A stretch of DNA of 64,000 nucleotides from Campylobacter showae (GTDB lineage Bacteria; Campylobacterota; Campylobacteria; Campylobacterales; Campylobacteraceae). The number at the start of each line of letters is the position of its first letter. The stretch's first letter is position 1. The notes beneath the pieces are model-generated. The model saw nothing but the letters and a program-made list of their open reading frames with translations. It searched no databases and was not told where the DNA came from. Below, in pieces: positions 19,962-28,974 of this stretch. The stretch is from contig NZ_LR535679.1 in NCBI RefSeq assembly GCF_900699785.1, positions 186,001 to 250,000 of the forward strand, given 5' to 3'. Both the position numbers and the translations under genes were made by a program.

Positions 19962-20103
19962 CTAAACCCTTCCCTGTTAGCTCTAGGCGGCGCGGACTAA
20001 ATTTGAGCGGGGTTGCGCCGTCTCGGGCCTGGCGCCGTAGGTAAAATAAAATGAAAATTTAAGCGGCGCGCGGAGCATTTTTAAGATTATAGCGATAAAA
20101 AAC

Positions 20104-20844
20104 CTAATGGAAGCTTTTAACGAGGTTCATGACGAGCAAATTCCACCCGTCGACGAGCACGAAAATAAGCAGCTTAAACGGCAGTGAAATCATCGTCGGC
20201 GGCAGCATCATCATACCCATCGCCATGAGCACGGAGCTAACGACCATATCGATGACCAAAAACGGCAGATAGAGCAAAAAGGCTATCTCAAACGCCGTTT
20301 TCATCTCGCTAATCATAAACGCGCTCATCACGACCGTGAGCGGGATATCGTCGAAGCTTTGCGGGTTTGGCATATTTCTAATGCGTAAAAACAGCGCCAG
20401 ATCTTTTTCCCGCGTATTTTTTATCATAAACTCTCGAAACGGTTTCACGCCGCGCTCAAAGGCCTCTTGATAGCCGATTTGTTCGCTTAGATATGGTTGC
20501 ACGCCCGCTTCGTAGGCTTGCTTGCCCACAGGCTCCATGATAAAAAACGTAAGCACCATCGCAAGGCTAATAAGCACCGTAGACGGCGGCATCTGCTGCG
20601 TGCCCATCGCTTGACGTAAAAACGAAAAAACGATAATGAGCCGCAAAAAGCTGGTCATCATAAAAACTAGCGAAGGAGCGAGCGTGAGGACGGTGAGGAC
20701 CAGTAGGACGTTTAGCGAGCTAACTAGCTGAGTGGGCGTAGTAGGCGCGCTTAGGCTGAGATTTACGGTCGGGATCGTGACGTTATCCTCGCCGATCGCG
20801 ACCGCTGCAAAGATAAAAAACAGCAAAAACGTCAGTTTTTTCAA
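20104..20844 (-). CDS. fliP: FliP, flagellar export-gate protein
   Basis: A 246-residue polytopic protein with a cleavable signal peptide (about 1-18), four membrane helices and the family motifs: PSLVFMMTSFLRLIIVFSFLRQ near 58-80, FRxFMIKNTREKDLALF in the periplasmic loop and PPTMISLPFKLLIFVLVDGW at the C-terminus. FliP forms the core of the flagellar type III export gate with FliQ and FliR. It lies two bases after motB, so motA-motB-fliP look co-transcribed; in C. jejuni fliP lies next to glmU, as it nearly does here. Confidence 0.95.
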   Translation of the reverse strand: MKKLTFLLFFIFAAVAIGEDNVTIPTVNLSLSAPTTPTQLVSSLNVLLVLTVLTLAPSLVFMMTSFLRLIIVFSFLRQAMGTQQMPPSTVLISLAMVLTFFIMEPVGKQAYEAGVQPYLSEQIGYQEAFERGVKPFREFMIKNTREKDLALFLRIRNMPNPQSFDDIPLTVVMSAFMISEMKTAFEIAFLLYLPFLVIDMVVSSVLMAMGMMMLPPTMISLPFKLLIFVLVDGWNLLVMNLVKSFH

Positions 20845-20846
20845 AT

Positions 20847-21617
20847 TTACTCCTGCGCGTCCAGTATGCTTTTTTGCGTTTTGGCTTTGTCGTCTAAATT
20901 TAACGAAACGAAGTGGATCTCGACCCTGCGGTTTTTCTCCCTACCCTGCTCGGTAAAATTCGTCGCAAACGGCTCAAATTCGGCCTTTGCGGACGCTGTT
21001 AGCTTTTTTGGATCGACTCCGTCTTTGATAAGCTCGCTAACCACGCTGATGGCTCTAGCCGACGATAACTGCCAGTTGTCTTTAAACTCGGCAGAGCCCG
21101 GCTGCTCGCTGTCGGTATGTCCGATCACGTTTGCTACGACGTCGGGCGGTAGCTTGGCTATCACCATCGCGATACGTTTTAAAAATAGCAAAGCATCGTC
21201 GTTTTGTAGCTGGGCGCTGTCTTTAGCAAAGAGTAAATTTGCCGGCAATCTAATCACAAACCCGCTCTCGCTCTCCTCAAACGTAACCTCCGGCGAGCCG
21301 CTGGCATGCAAAAGCTCGTTGATAGAGCGCAGAGTCTGCTCGAAATTCGACTTCACGCCCGTGCGCTCTTTGTTTGAGGTGGCGTGATCGCCTTGGTTTT
21401 GCTCGGCGCTGACGTCCGGTTTCGCGCCACCCTCAAGCACGCCCAAAGCCCCGCTTAGCGAGCCAATCGCTGCTTCTAGCTTTTTCGCGTCCATCGTACT
21501 CATAGAAAGAAGCAGTACGAAAAAGCAAAGCAGAAGCGACATCAAGTCGCCAAACGCCGCGAGCCACTCGGGTAAGCATTTGGGGCAGTCACCCGGATCG
21601 ATTAACTTTTTAGCCAT
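20847..21617 (-). CDS. motB: MotB, flagellar stator protein
   Basis: A 256-residue protein: short cytoplasmic N-terminus, one membrane helix about 20-42 with the proton-carrying Asp24 (LAAFGDLMSLLLCFF), a plug/linker, and an OmpA-like peptidoglycan-binding domain about 110-245 with NVIGHTDSEQ and the LSSARAISV and NRRVEI motifs. It anchors the stator and forms the proton channel with MotA. The N-terminus carries a Cys-Pro-Lys-Cys tetrapeptide just before the helix, common in this genus. It starts 5 bases after motA. Confidence 0.95.
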   Translation of the reverse strand: MAKKLIDPGDCPKCLPEWLAAFGDLMSLLLCFFVLLLSMSTMDAKKLEAAIGSLSGALGVLEGGAKPDVSAEQNQGDHATSNKERTGVKSNFEQTLRSINELLHASGSPEVTFEESESGFVIRLPANLLFAKDSAQLQNDDALLFLKRIAMVIAKLPPDVVANVIGHTDSEQPGSAEFKDNWQLSSARAISVVSELIKDGVDPKKLTASAKAEFEPFATNFTEQGREKNRRVEIHFVSLNLDDKAKTQKSILDAQE

Positions 21618-21622
21618 TTTTT

Positions 21623-22390
21623 CTACTTATCAAACTGACTAACGCGGTCTTTAGGCGGCAAAAACGATAGTAGCTTCATCTCGAGCGTCCTAGGGTTGTC
21701 GCCCGCTTGGATCGCCATTATACCCTCTAGCATCAGCACTTTAGCCGTGCCTTCGTCCTTATCGCGGATACTTAGGATGTTTGCTACGGGCGAACCCAGG
21801 ATGTTTCCTATCATCGCGCCGTAAAGCGTAGTAATGAGCGCGACCGCCATAGATGGACCGATAGCCGAAGGATCGGACATGTTCATAAGCATCGCGACCA
21901 GACCGATGAGCGTACCGATCATACCCATCGAGCCCGCAAAGCCCGCGATTTGCTCGAAAATTTTGATATTATCGCCGTGACGCGAGCTTGCCTGTTCCAT
22001 ATCTATCTCAAGTAGCGTTCTGATGGCGTCCGGTTCGTTGCCGTCAACCGCCATAGATAGGCCTTTTTTTAGAAATGGATCGGTTTCGTTATTTGCATCG
22101 CTCTCAAGCGCCAGGATGCCGTCGCGACGAGCTTTTGTAGAGTATTCGACCATTTTTTTTACAATTTCGGGGAGATTGTAGGTTTTTGGCTTTACCGCGA
22201 TGCCGTAAAACGTGCCTAGCTTTTTTATCTGCTCCATCTTAAAGCCGATCATCAGCGCGCAAATCGTACCGCCGAAAACGATCAAAACCGACGGAATATC
22301 GATGTAAGCTCCGATTCCGACGCCCATCTGCATGGAACCGAGCAAAAGCACCATAATAACTATCCAACCGACGAGGCTACCTAAATCCAT
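21623..22390 (-). CDS. motA: MotA, flagellar stator protein
   Basis: A 255-residue stator subunit with four membrane helices: about 3-20, 30-50, 150-172 and 182-205. The conserved features are the cytoplasmic loop with ARRDGILALE and the helix 3-4 segment containing GSMGMIGTLIGLVAML and the conserved prolines near 168-175. It is the first gene of the motA-motB-fliP run. Length is normal for the proton-driven MotA group. Confidence 0.95.
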   Translation of the reverse strand: MDLGSLVGWIVIMVLLLGSMQMGVGIGAYIDIPSVLIVFGGTICALMIGFKMEQIKKLGTFYGIAVKPKTYNLPEIVKKMVEYSTKARRDGILALESDANNETDPFLKKGLSMAVDGNEPDAIRTLLEIDMEQASSRHGDNIKIFEQIAGFAGSMGMIGTLIGLVAMLMNMSDPSAIGPSMAVALITTLYGAMIGNILGSPVANILSIRDKDEGTAKVLMLEGIMAIQAGDNPRTLEMKLLSFLPPKDRVSQFDK

Positions 22391-22650
22391 CTTGCAACTT
22401 TCTATATTGTAAATTTGGTTTGTATTTTAGTTTTTTTTAGTTGAAAATACAGTTAAATTTAGGTTAGCTTTTTGCAAAAGCCGTTCCAAAGCGGCGTAAA
22501 ATTTTTCAAAATTTTATATTTTGTCAAAATTTGATTTAAAAAACGAAGTAAAATTTTAAACGAGAGCAAGAGATAGCGTCTTGCTGCGAGCGTAAATTTG
22601 ACGAATTTATCGCTCGCACGCTATCAATGCTTAGCAAAAGGCAAATTTAT

Positions 22651-23799
22651 CTAAGGTCTTTTTAGTTTAAACGCCCTTTTTGCCGTCATATAAAAGCCGC
22701 TAAAGATAAAAAGCGCCATCAAAAGCGAAACTACCGACCACAAAATTTTACCAGCAAGCCCGAAAAAAAACCCCGTGTGAAGCTGATAGTTCGTGCTCTT
22801 TACCATGCCTACGGTTATGCCCTCGGTTTGCTTTTGCTCCGCCATCTTGCCCTCTTTTACGTTTACGGCGGTCATTTTAGGACGAGCGGTATTTGGCGCA
22901 TCCGGCTCGTAGTATCTGACGTTTATCTTATCTCCGGCCGCGAGCATCAGGCTAAATTCTTTATACTCTATGCCGCTTGATTTAAATATCTCGTAAGCCC
23001 TCTGCACATCGCTAAATTTATACTCGGAGTTCTTTTTGCCCTCTGCTTTTGCGGGCGCGCCCTCTTTGCGCTCGGTCTCTTTAGGCAAATTTTGCGCACT
23101 AACAAAAAGCTCAGTCACCGCGCCGTTATACCAGCGGTATGACCACATGAGTCCGGTTAGACAGATGACGAGATATATCACCGCGCTTAAGGCGCCTAGG
23201 CTCGTGTGCAGGTTGTGAAAAAGGGCGTATTTTTTGAGTTTAAAATTCGGCTTTATCGCCTCGGCAAATTTGCGTTTTATCCTTGGAAAATGCAGCCAAA
23301 CGCCGCTTATCACGAGCACTATCATCGCGACCGTACTAGCGCCTACGATCTGCTTGCCGACCTCGCCCGCGGTTTTGTTGCCCGTTAGCGCAAAGCCTAA
23401 ATTTCGGTGCAGCGACATTACGGTGCGAACAAAGGCGAATCCGTAGTCCTTGCCGATGATCTGCGCGGTATAGGGATCAACCAAATAGGCATCGCTGTTG
23501 CTAGCATAAATTTTGATCGCTTCGTTTTCGCTTTTGGGCAGCACGAGCCTTGCCGGCTGTTTAATGCCCGTTTGCTCGCTAAAGCTTTGCAGGATTTTTT
23601 CTACGCTTAGCATTTCGCCCGTTTTTTCGACCTTGACGGAGTTTAAATTTATGATCTCCTCAAGCTCGTGTTGATACGACAAAATCGCGCCAGTAACGCC
23701 GATGATGAGTAGCGGAACGGCAAAAATAATCGATAAAATCAGGTGAAGATTAAACAAAAACTGATTTCTTCTTAAAGCCTTTTTTAAAAATGAAAGCAA
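22651..23799 (-). CDS. PepSY-domain membrane protein
   Basis: A protein of about 382 residues with four membrane helices and two PepSY-like periplasmic regions; histidines fall in or next to helices (FNLHLILSIIFAVPLL, SLHRNLGFALTG, LFHNLHTSLGALSAVIYLV, YQLHTGFFFGLAGKILW). This arrangement suggests a heme-bearing reductase of the PepSY-TM family, often tied to iron acquisition. I prefer the TTG at 23799, which has AAAGGA six bases upstream; an ATG at 23835 would add 12 residues but overlaps that site. It is transcribed alone, far from the other PepSY gene at 12924-14021, and no receptor gene is adjacent. Confidence 0.8.
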   Translation of the reverse strand: MLSFLKKALRRNQFLFNLHLILSIIFAVPLLIIGVTGAILSYQHELEEIINLNSVKVEKTGEMLSVEKILQSFSEQTGIKQPARLVLPKSENEAIKIYASNSDAYLVDPYTAQIIGKDYGFAFVRTVMSLHRNLGFALTGNKTAGEVGKQIVGASTVAMIVLVISGVWLHFPRIKRKFAEAIKPNFKLKKYALFHNLHTSLGALSAVIYLVICLTGLMWSYRWYNGAVTELFVSAQNLPKETERKEGAPAKAEGKKNSEYKFSDVQRAYEIFKSSGIEYKEFSLMLAAGDKINVRYYEPDAPNTARPKMTAVNVKEGKMAEQKQTEGITVGMVKSTNYQLHTGFFFGLAGKILWSVVSLLMALFIFSGFYMTAKRAFKLKRP

Positions 23800-23947
23800 G
23801 TTGCATCCTTTAAATTTGATTTTGATTATATTCAAAGGCTGTGATTATATAAGTTAATGCTTAAGAAATTGTTAAGTCCAAAAAAGCATTAATCCCGCAT
23901 TTAGCAAATTTGAGATAAAATCGCTCAAATTTAAACAAGGAAAAAAG

Positions 23948-25267
23948 ATGAGCGATATCGGCGTAGTTGTGCTTGCCGCGGGGCTTGGCACGAGGATGAA
24001 ATCAACCAAACCAAAGGTGCTTTTCGAGCTTTGCGGAGAGCCGATGATTATCCATATTTTGCGCAAGACTTATGAGATCAGTAGCGACGTGAGCGTGGTT
24101 TTGAGCTATCAAAAAGAGCTCGTCGAAGCTAAAATCAAAGAAATTTTCCCTCAAACTAAAATTTACGAGCAAAATTTAAAAGATTTCCCGGGCACTGCGG
24201 GCGCGCTAAAAAATATCCCGCTAAATAGCGAAAAAACGCTGATTTTGTGCGGAGATATGCCGCTTATAAAAACCAACGACCTAATCCGCCTAAGCGCGGG
24301 CAACTCAGACATCGCGCTAAGCGTTTTTGAGGCGGCAGATCCGTACGGCTACGGCCGCGTGATCATAAATAACGGCAAAGTAGAAGCCATCGTCGAGCAA
24401 AAAGACGCGACCGAGACGCAAAAAATGATAAAAAGCGCAAACGCCGGCTGCTACTGCTTTAAAAGCGAAGTTTTGCGCGAGATTTTACCTCTCATCGGCA
24501 ACGAAAACTCGCAGAAAGAATTTTACCTAACCGACGCGATAAAAATCGCAAACGAGCGCGGTCTAAAGTGCTGGGCCATCAGCGTCGAAGAGCAAAATTT
24601 TATGGGCATAAACGATAAATTTCAGCTCAGTATCGCCCAAAATTTGATGCAGGATGAAATCAAGAAAAATTTGATGAAAAGCGGCGTGCTAATGCGTCTG
24701 CCAAATAGCGTTTACATCGACTCTAGAGCAAAATTTGAAGGCGAATGCGTCATCGAAGAAAACGTAAGCGTCATCGGAGAGTGCCTCATCAAAAACTCCG
24801 TCATCAAAAGCGGCTCGGTCGTAGAAAACTCCGTCATCGAGGACTCGGACGTCGGCCCTCTAGCGCACCTACGCCCAAAATGCGAGATCAAAAACACTCA
24901 CATCGGAAATTTCGTCGAGCTAAAGGCGGCGAGGCTTGACGGCGTTAAAGCAGGCCACCTAAGCTATCTGGGCGACTGCGAGATAGGCCCTGGCTCAAAC
25001 GTAGGCTGCGGCACGATCACATGCAACTACGACGGCAAAGCTAAGCACAAAACGATAATCGGCACAAACGTCTTTATCGGCTCGGACACGCAGCTCATAG
25101 CCCCCGTAAAAGTCGGCGACGACGTGCTAATCGCCGCGGGCAGCACCGTAACTAGCGACGTACCAAGCGGCGCGCTAGCCATCAGCCGCACGAAACAGGT
25201 AAATAAAGAAGGCTTTTTCTATAAATTTTTTAACGACGCGAAAAGCGACGAAAATGCTAAAAAATAA
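23948..25267 (+). CDS. glmU: GlmU, bifunctional GlcN-1-P acetyltransferase / GlcNAc-1-P uridylyltransferase
   Basis: A 439-residue enzyme making UDP-GlcNAc for peptidoglycan, LOS and glycosylation. The N-terminal Rossmann-like pyrophosphorylase domain carries LAAGLGTRMKSTKPKVL (residues 9-25) and NAGCYCF. The C-terminal left-handed beta helix (about 245-425) has hexapeptide repeats and the acetyltransferase motifs GPLAHLRPKCEI, GHLSYLGDCEIG and TITCNYDGK. It starts after AAGGAAAAAAG and overlaps coaBC by 14 bases. The neighbourhood matches C. jejuni. Confidence 0.96.
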   Translation: MSDIGVVVLAAGLGTRMKSTKPKVLFELCGEPMIIHILRKTYEISSDVSVVLSYQKELVEAKIKEIFPQTKIYEQNLKDFPGTAGALKNIPLNSEKTLILCGDMPLIKTNDLIRLSAGNSDIALSVFEAADPYGYGRVIINNGKVEAIVEQKDATETQKMIKSANAGCYCFKSEVLREILPLIGNENSQKEFYLTDAIKIANERGLKCWAISVEEQNFMGINDKFQLSIAQNLMQDEIKKNLMKSGVLMRLPNSVYIDSRAKFEGECVIEENVSVIGECLIKNSVIKSGSVVENSVIEDSDVGPLAHLRPKCEIKNTHIGNFVELKAARLDGVKAGHLSYLGDCEIGPGSNVGCGTITCNYDGKAKHKTIIGTNVFIGSDTQLIAPVKVGDDVLIAAGSTVTSDVPSGALAISRTKQVNKEGFFYKFFNDAKSDENAKK

Positions 25268-26429
25268 AAAAATTTTGCTCGCGGTTTGCGGCAGTATCGC
25301 GTTTTATAAGGCTTATGAAATTTTATCCGCGCTAAAAAAAGAAGGCGCGGACGTGCGGGTTATGCTTAGCGAAGGAGCGCTTAAATTTTGCTCTGAAGCG
25401 GGCTTTGAGGCGCTGTGCGAGCATAAAATTTTAACCTCGCGCACGGAGAGTTGGCAGGACGGACTAAATCACATCGCCTACGCCAAAACCGATCTAATCC
25501 TCATCGCGCCCGCGAGCGTAAATACGATAAACAAGCTTGCAAGCGGCATTTGCGATAACGTCTTTATGCAGACTCTGATCGCTAGCCCGGCTCCCCTACT
25601 CATCGCGCCCGCAGCCAATGACAAAATGCTAAATCACTTCTCTACGCGCAAAAATTTCGAATTTTTAGCGGCAAACGGCGCGAGATTTATCGAACCGGTA
25701 GAAAAAACCCTAGCCTGCGGCGACACGGGTAAAGGCGCGCTAGCAGACGTTTCTACGATCATCTACGAAACCAAAAGAATGCTAACGGAGCCAAAATTTA
25801 AAGGACAAAAAGTGATCGTCACGGGCGGTGCTACGAGCGAAAAGATCGACGACGTAAGAGCCGTGACGAATCTATCCAGCGGCAAGATGTCAAAAGCGCT
25901 GGTGGACGCCTTTTACTACGCGGGTGCGGACGTGACGCTGTTAGCTAGCTTTGAGACGACGAACGCGCCATATAAAACGCTCAAATTTCAAAGCTCGGCG
26001 GAGCTAAAAGAGCTACTGCATGCAAATTTGACGGACGCAAATTTACTCGCGATGACGGCTGCGGTTAGCGACTATACTCCTAAAACCAAATTTGAAGGCA
26101 AGCTAAAAAAGCAAAATTTAGGCGAAATTTGGACGCTGGAGCTAGCGCAAAACGATGATGTTTTGGGCTCCTTGAAGGACTTTAAAAACGTAAAAAAAAT
26201 CGGTTTTAAAATGGAAATGGACGACGCAAACGCCATGCAAAACGCAAAAAATATGCTTGAGAAAAAGAGCCTTGATGCTGTTTGCCTAAACGTGCTTGGC
26301 GGCGATATAAATTTCGGCTCTGATAGCACGCAAATAACCTTTATCACGCGCCATGACGCGCAAAATATCGCGCTAACGTCCAAAGAGGATGCGGCGCGGC
26401 AAATAGTAAATTTAGCAAGCATGCTATGA
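25254..26429 (+). CDS. coaBC: CoaBC, phosphopantothenoylcysteine synthetase/decarboxylase
   Basis: A 391-residue bifunctional enzyme of coenzyme A synthesis. The N-terminal flavoprotein decarboxylase (about 1-175) has GSIAFYKAYE, the substrate motif variant PAANDKM (PAMN in most species) and the flap Cys in ACGDTGKG. The C-terminal CTP-dependent ligase (about 180-391) has VTGGATSEKIDDVRAVTNLSSGKM and the later KIGFKMEM and NVLGG segments. It overlaps glmU (14 bases) and the next gene (4 bases). Confidence 0.94.
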   Translation: MLKNKKILLAVCGSIAFYKAYEILSALKKEGADVRVMLSEGALKFCSEAGFEALCEHKILTSRTESWQDGLNHIAYAKTDLILIAPASVNTINKLASGICDNVFMQTLIASPAPLLIAPAANDKMLNHFSTRKNFEFLAANGARFIEPVEKTLACGDTGKGALADVSTIIYETKRMLTEPKFKGQKVIVTGGATSEKIDDVRAVTNLSSGKMSKALVDAFYYAGADVTLLASFETTNAPYKTLKFQSSAELKELLHANLTDANLLAMTAAVSDYTPKTKFEGKLKKQNLGEIWTLELAQNDDVLGSLKDFKNVKKIGFKMEMDDANAMQNAKNMLEKKSLDAVCLNVLGGDINFGSDSTQITFITRHDAQNIALTSKEDAARQIVNLASML

Positions 26430-27106
26430 TAAATCCCGTCTCGAGAGTGCAAAAAATCGCAAGCGGCGGCGCGGGTACGGCTCTAAACGCGAGCCTGCCC
26501 ATCAGCATCAAAGTCGCCGAAAAGACGGGCTATAATCGCTACAATCTCAAAATGGGCAACAAAATCCTAAGCACGAAAAGCATGAAAAGCCTCGACGTGG
26601 ACGGCGAATACTGGGGCGAGATCGCAAGCGGCACCGAAAATATCGTGATAAGAAATCTCTTTAAAAAGCCAAGCTTAGCCTACGCCGCGCCTGAGGGACT
26701 TGCGCTAATAGAAAGGCTGATAAGCGAGCCCGATCTAAACTGGTTTTATGAATATATATTTAACGGTCTTAGCGCGGCAGACTCGCGAGAAACGTTTGAA
26801 AATCTAGCTCAGATGCTACTTGCGCTGCAAAAAAATATCATTAATATTTCGTTTGTTTATAACGGCGCAAAAGGCGTTTTCCAGATGAAATTCGAGGGCG
26901 CCCGCACGAGTCAAATTTACCTCGTTTTTTCAAATTTCGCTCCGATTATTTTCACGCTAAAAGGCGCCAGGATAATCAGCGCGCAGACGCCCTTTGACAA
27001 GGTCGCTAGGCTTTTGCGAGGCGAGTTTGACTGCGAAGCGCAAACGACGCAAAACATCGCCGCTTTTTTTGATCCAAGCGGCAAAATAATTGATTTTAAG
27101 GGCTAA
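26426..27106 (+). CDS. Conserved Campylobacter protein of unknown function
   Basis: A 226-residue protein with no signal peptide or membrane helix and no domain I recognise. The first 80 residues are basic and Gly/Ser-containing, the middle (80-150) is helical with a long hydrophobic face, and the end is mixed. It sits exactly where C. jejuni carries an uncharacterised gene between coaBC and uppS, so it is conserved by position. It overlaps coaBC by 4 bases and ends one base before the uppS start, implying co-translation. Confidence 0.75.
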   Translation: MINPVSRVQKIASGGAGTALNASLPISIKVAEKTGYNRYNLKMGNKILSTKSMKSLDVDGEYWGEIASGTENIVIRNLFKKPSLAYAAPEGLALIERLISEPDLNWFYEYIFNGLSAADSRETFENLAQMLLALQKNIINISFVYNGAKGVFQMKFEGARTSQIYLVFSNFAPIIFTLKGARIISAQTPFDKVARLLRGEFDCEAQTTQNIAAFFDPSGKIIDFKG

Positions 27107-27107
27107 A

Positions 27108-27809
27108 ATGAACGAGCTAAATCACCTAGCTATCATCATGGACGGCAACGGCAGATGGGCTAAAAGCCGCGGTCTGCTGCGCACTAAAGGACACGAAACG
27201 GGCGCGAACGTCGTGGAGCAGATGTGCGAGTTTTGCATCGACGAGGGCGTGGCGGTGCTGAGCCTATACGCATTTAGCACCGAAAACTGGAAGCGCCCGA
27301 AGAGCGAAGTGGCGTTTTTGATGGAACTTTTGCATAAATTTTTGCTCTCAAAACGCGAGAGTTTTATCAAAAACGGCATCAAATTTAACGTTATCGGCGA
27401 CGAAAGTCCGCTAAGCGACAAGCTAAAAAACGAGATAAACGGTATCAAAAACGCAACCGCTCAAAACTCTATGCTAAAGCTAAATTTAGCGCTAAACTAC
27501 GGTGCTAAAGATGAAATTTTAAGGGCTTTTAGGAGATTTTGCGAGAAAAATGGAGGAGAGTTTGACGCCCAAAACCTAACTCTAAATTTAAGCGAAGACA
27601 GCCTGCAAGCTTGCCTCGATGAGCCCGCGCCCATCGACCTTCTCGTGCGCACCGGCGGCGAGCAGAGGTTGTCAAATTTTATGCTTTGGCAGGCTAGCTA
27701 CGCCGAGTTTGCCTTTACGCCCACGCTTTGGCCTGATTTTACGCGCGAGGAGTTAGCCTTGATAACGGCTAAATTTAAGAAAAAAGACAGAAGGTTTGGC
27801 GGACTTTAA
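27108..27809 (+). CDS. uppS: UppS, undecaprenyl diphosphate synthase
   Basis: A cis-prenyltransferase of about 233 residues making the C55 lipid carrier for cell-wall, LOS and glycan assembly. The diagnostic IIMDGNGRWAKSRG lies at residues 8-21 with the catalytic Asp, followed by GHETGANVVEQM, LYAFSTENWKRPKSEV and the C-terminal LLVRTGGEQRLSNFMLWQ and FTPTLWPDF. I take the ATG at 27108, one base after the upstream stop; an in-frame start 18 bases earlier would overlap the preceding gene and add six residues not seen in the family. Confidence 0.95.
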   Translation: MNELNHLAIIMDGNGRWAKSRGLLRTKGHETGANVVEQMCEFCIDEGVAVLSLYAFSTENWKRPKSEVAFLMELLHKFLLSKRESFIKNGIKFNVIGDESPLSDKLKNEINGIKNATAQNSMLKLNLALNYGAKDEILRAFRRFCEKNGGEFDAQNLTLNLSEDSLQACLDEPAPIDLLVRTGGEQRLSNFMLWQASYAEFAFTPTLWPDFTREELALITAKFKKKDRRFGGL

Positions 27810-28167
27810 TTGAGCTTTTGGCTGCCTCCATCTTTTAAATTTACGTCTTTTTATTTTACCCGCTCGCAAAAAAGGCTTTTAAATTTTACAAACCAAAAGC
27901 CTTGTCGCAGCGCCGTTTTGCATAAGTTTTTAACCGAAATTTTTAAATTTAAAAGCATTCAAGGCAATATTTCGCTAAAATCGCCTTTAAATTTTTATGT
28001 TTTTATATTTTTGCGGCGCAAATGACGAGGCGAATTTAGATCAAATTAATGCGATAAATCGGCAATTTTACGCAAAGATTATCTTATGAAACGTCGCGAC
28101 TTGGTTTAAAAAGCCGAAAATTTGGTATAAAACCCGCAAAAACGGAATAAATTTAAGTAGGAGAGTT
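27810..28167 (+). other. Gene-free stretch with a promoter before the prepilin peptidase gene
   Basis: 358 bases. A 71-codon frame begins directly at the uppS stop but has a TTG start, no ribosome-binding site and a composition dominated by AAATTT words, so I do not call it a gene. TATAAA at 28126-28131 is a plausible -10 box for the downstream gene, which starts at 28168 after AGGAGAG. Confidence 0.5.
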
Positions 28168-28974
28168 ATGATTTTCGCCGTTTTATTTTTTATTTTGGGC
28201 GCCGCAGTCGGCAGCTTTAGCAACGTCTTAATCTACCGCATGCCGCGCGGCGAGAGCATAAATTTCCCCGCCTCGCACTGCCAAAGCTGTAAAACGCCGC
28301 TAAAGCCGTATCACAACGTCCCTATTTTCGCGTGGCTGTTTTTGCGCGGCAAATGCGCGTTTTGCGACGAAAAAATCAGCTTTCAGTATCCACTCGTTGA
28401 GCTTGCTAGCGCCCTACTTTGCGTGCTTGCGTATTTTTATGAAACACGCGGGCTAGAGATGTTTGCAGACGGCTTTTACGCCGCTATTTTCAAGGCGGCG
28501 ATGCTTGGTATCTGCTTTATCTTGCTGCTAGCGCTTAGCCTCATTGATTTTCGCTACAAAGCCGTTCCCGATCCGCTGCTTTTTGCCAGCGTCGCATTTT
28601 CGCTGCTTTACGGATTTAATCTCCCTGCCTCTTTTGACTCGGAGGGGCTTTTGCGCGCATTTGATTCGTTCATAAACGCCGCGATTTTTATGTTTGCTTT
28701 TTGGCTGCTTCGCGCTGTCGTTAGTCTAGCTCTTAAGCGCGAAGCCATGGGTTCTGCAGATATTTTTATCGCGGGCGTTATGGGTGCGATTTTAGGTATC
28801 AAGCTCGGCCTCATGGCGATCTACGTCTCGGCACTGCTGACGCTGCCCGCATACGTTATCGTGCGAAAGCGCGGATACGAGCTGCCTTTCGTGCCGTTTC
28901 TGAGCCTTGCTACGCTTATAGTTTATGCGTTCAAGGATTGGTTTATATACATCTTGGGGCTCATTTATGGATAG
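28168..28974 (+). CDS. Prepilin peptidase (A24 family)
   Basis: A 268-residue polytopic aspartyl protease/N-methylase that cleaves type IV prepilin-like leaders. Two CxxC pairs form the zinc site of the methylase domain (Cys38/Cys41 and Cys63/Cys66), followed by the membrane protease domain with the catalytic Asp127 in LIDFRYKAVPD and Asp198 in GSADIF. In Campylobacter its likely substrates are the pseudopilins of the Cts DNA-uptake system whose other genes open this window. It overlaps lptF by 8 bases. Confidence 0.92.
   Translation: MIFAVLFFILGAAVGSFSNVLIYRMPRGESINFPASHCQSCKTPLKPYHNVPIFAWLFLRGKCAFCDEKISFQYPLVELASALLCVLAYFYETRGLEMFADGFYAAIFKAAMLGICFILLLALSLIDFRYKAVPDPLLFASVAFSLLYGFNLPASFDSEGLLRAFDSFINAAIFMFAFWLLRAVVSLALKREAMGSADIFIAGVMGAILGIKLGLMAIYVSALLTLPAYVIVRKRGYELPFVPFLSLATLIVYAFKDWFIYILGLIYG

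Noticed and set aside
27810..28025. 71-codon + strand frame directly after uppS
   Set aside because: TTG start, no ribosome-binding site, composition of AAATTT words, no recognisable fold.
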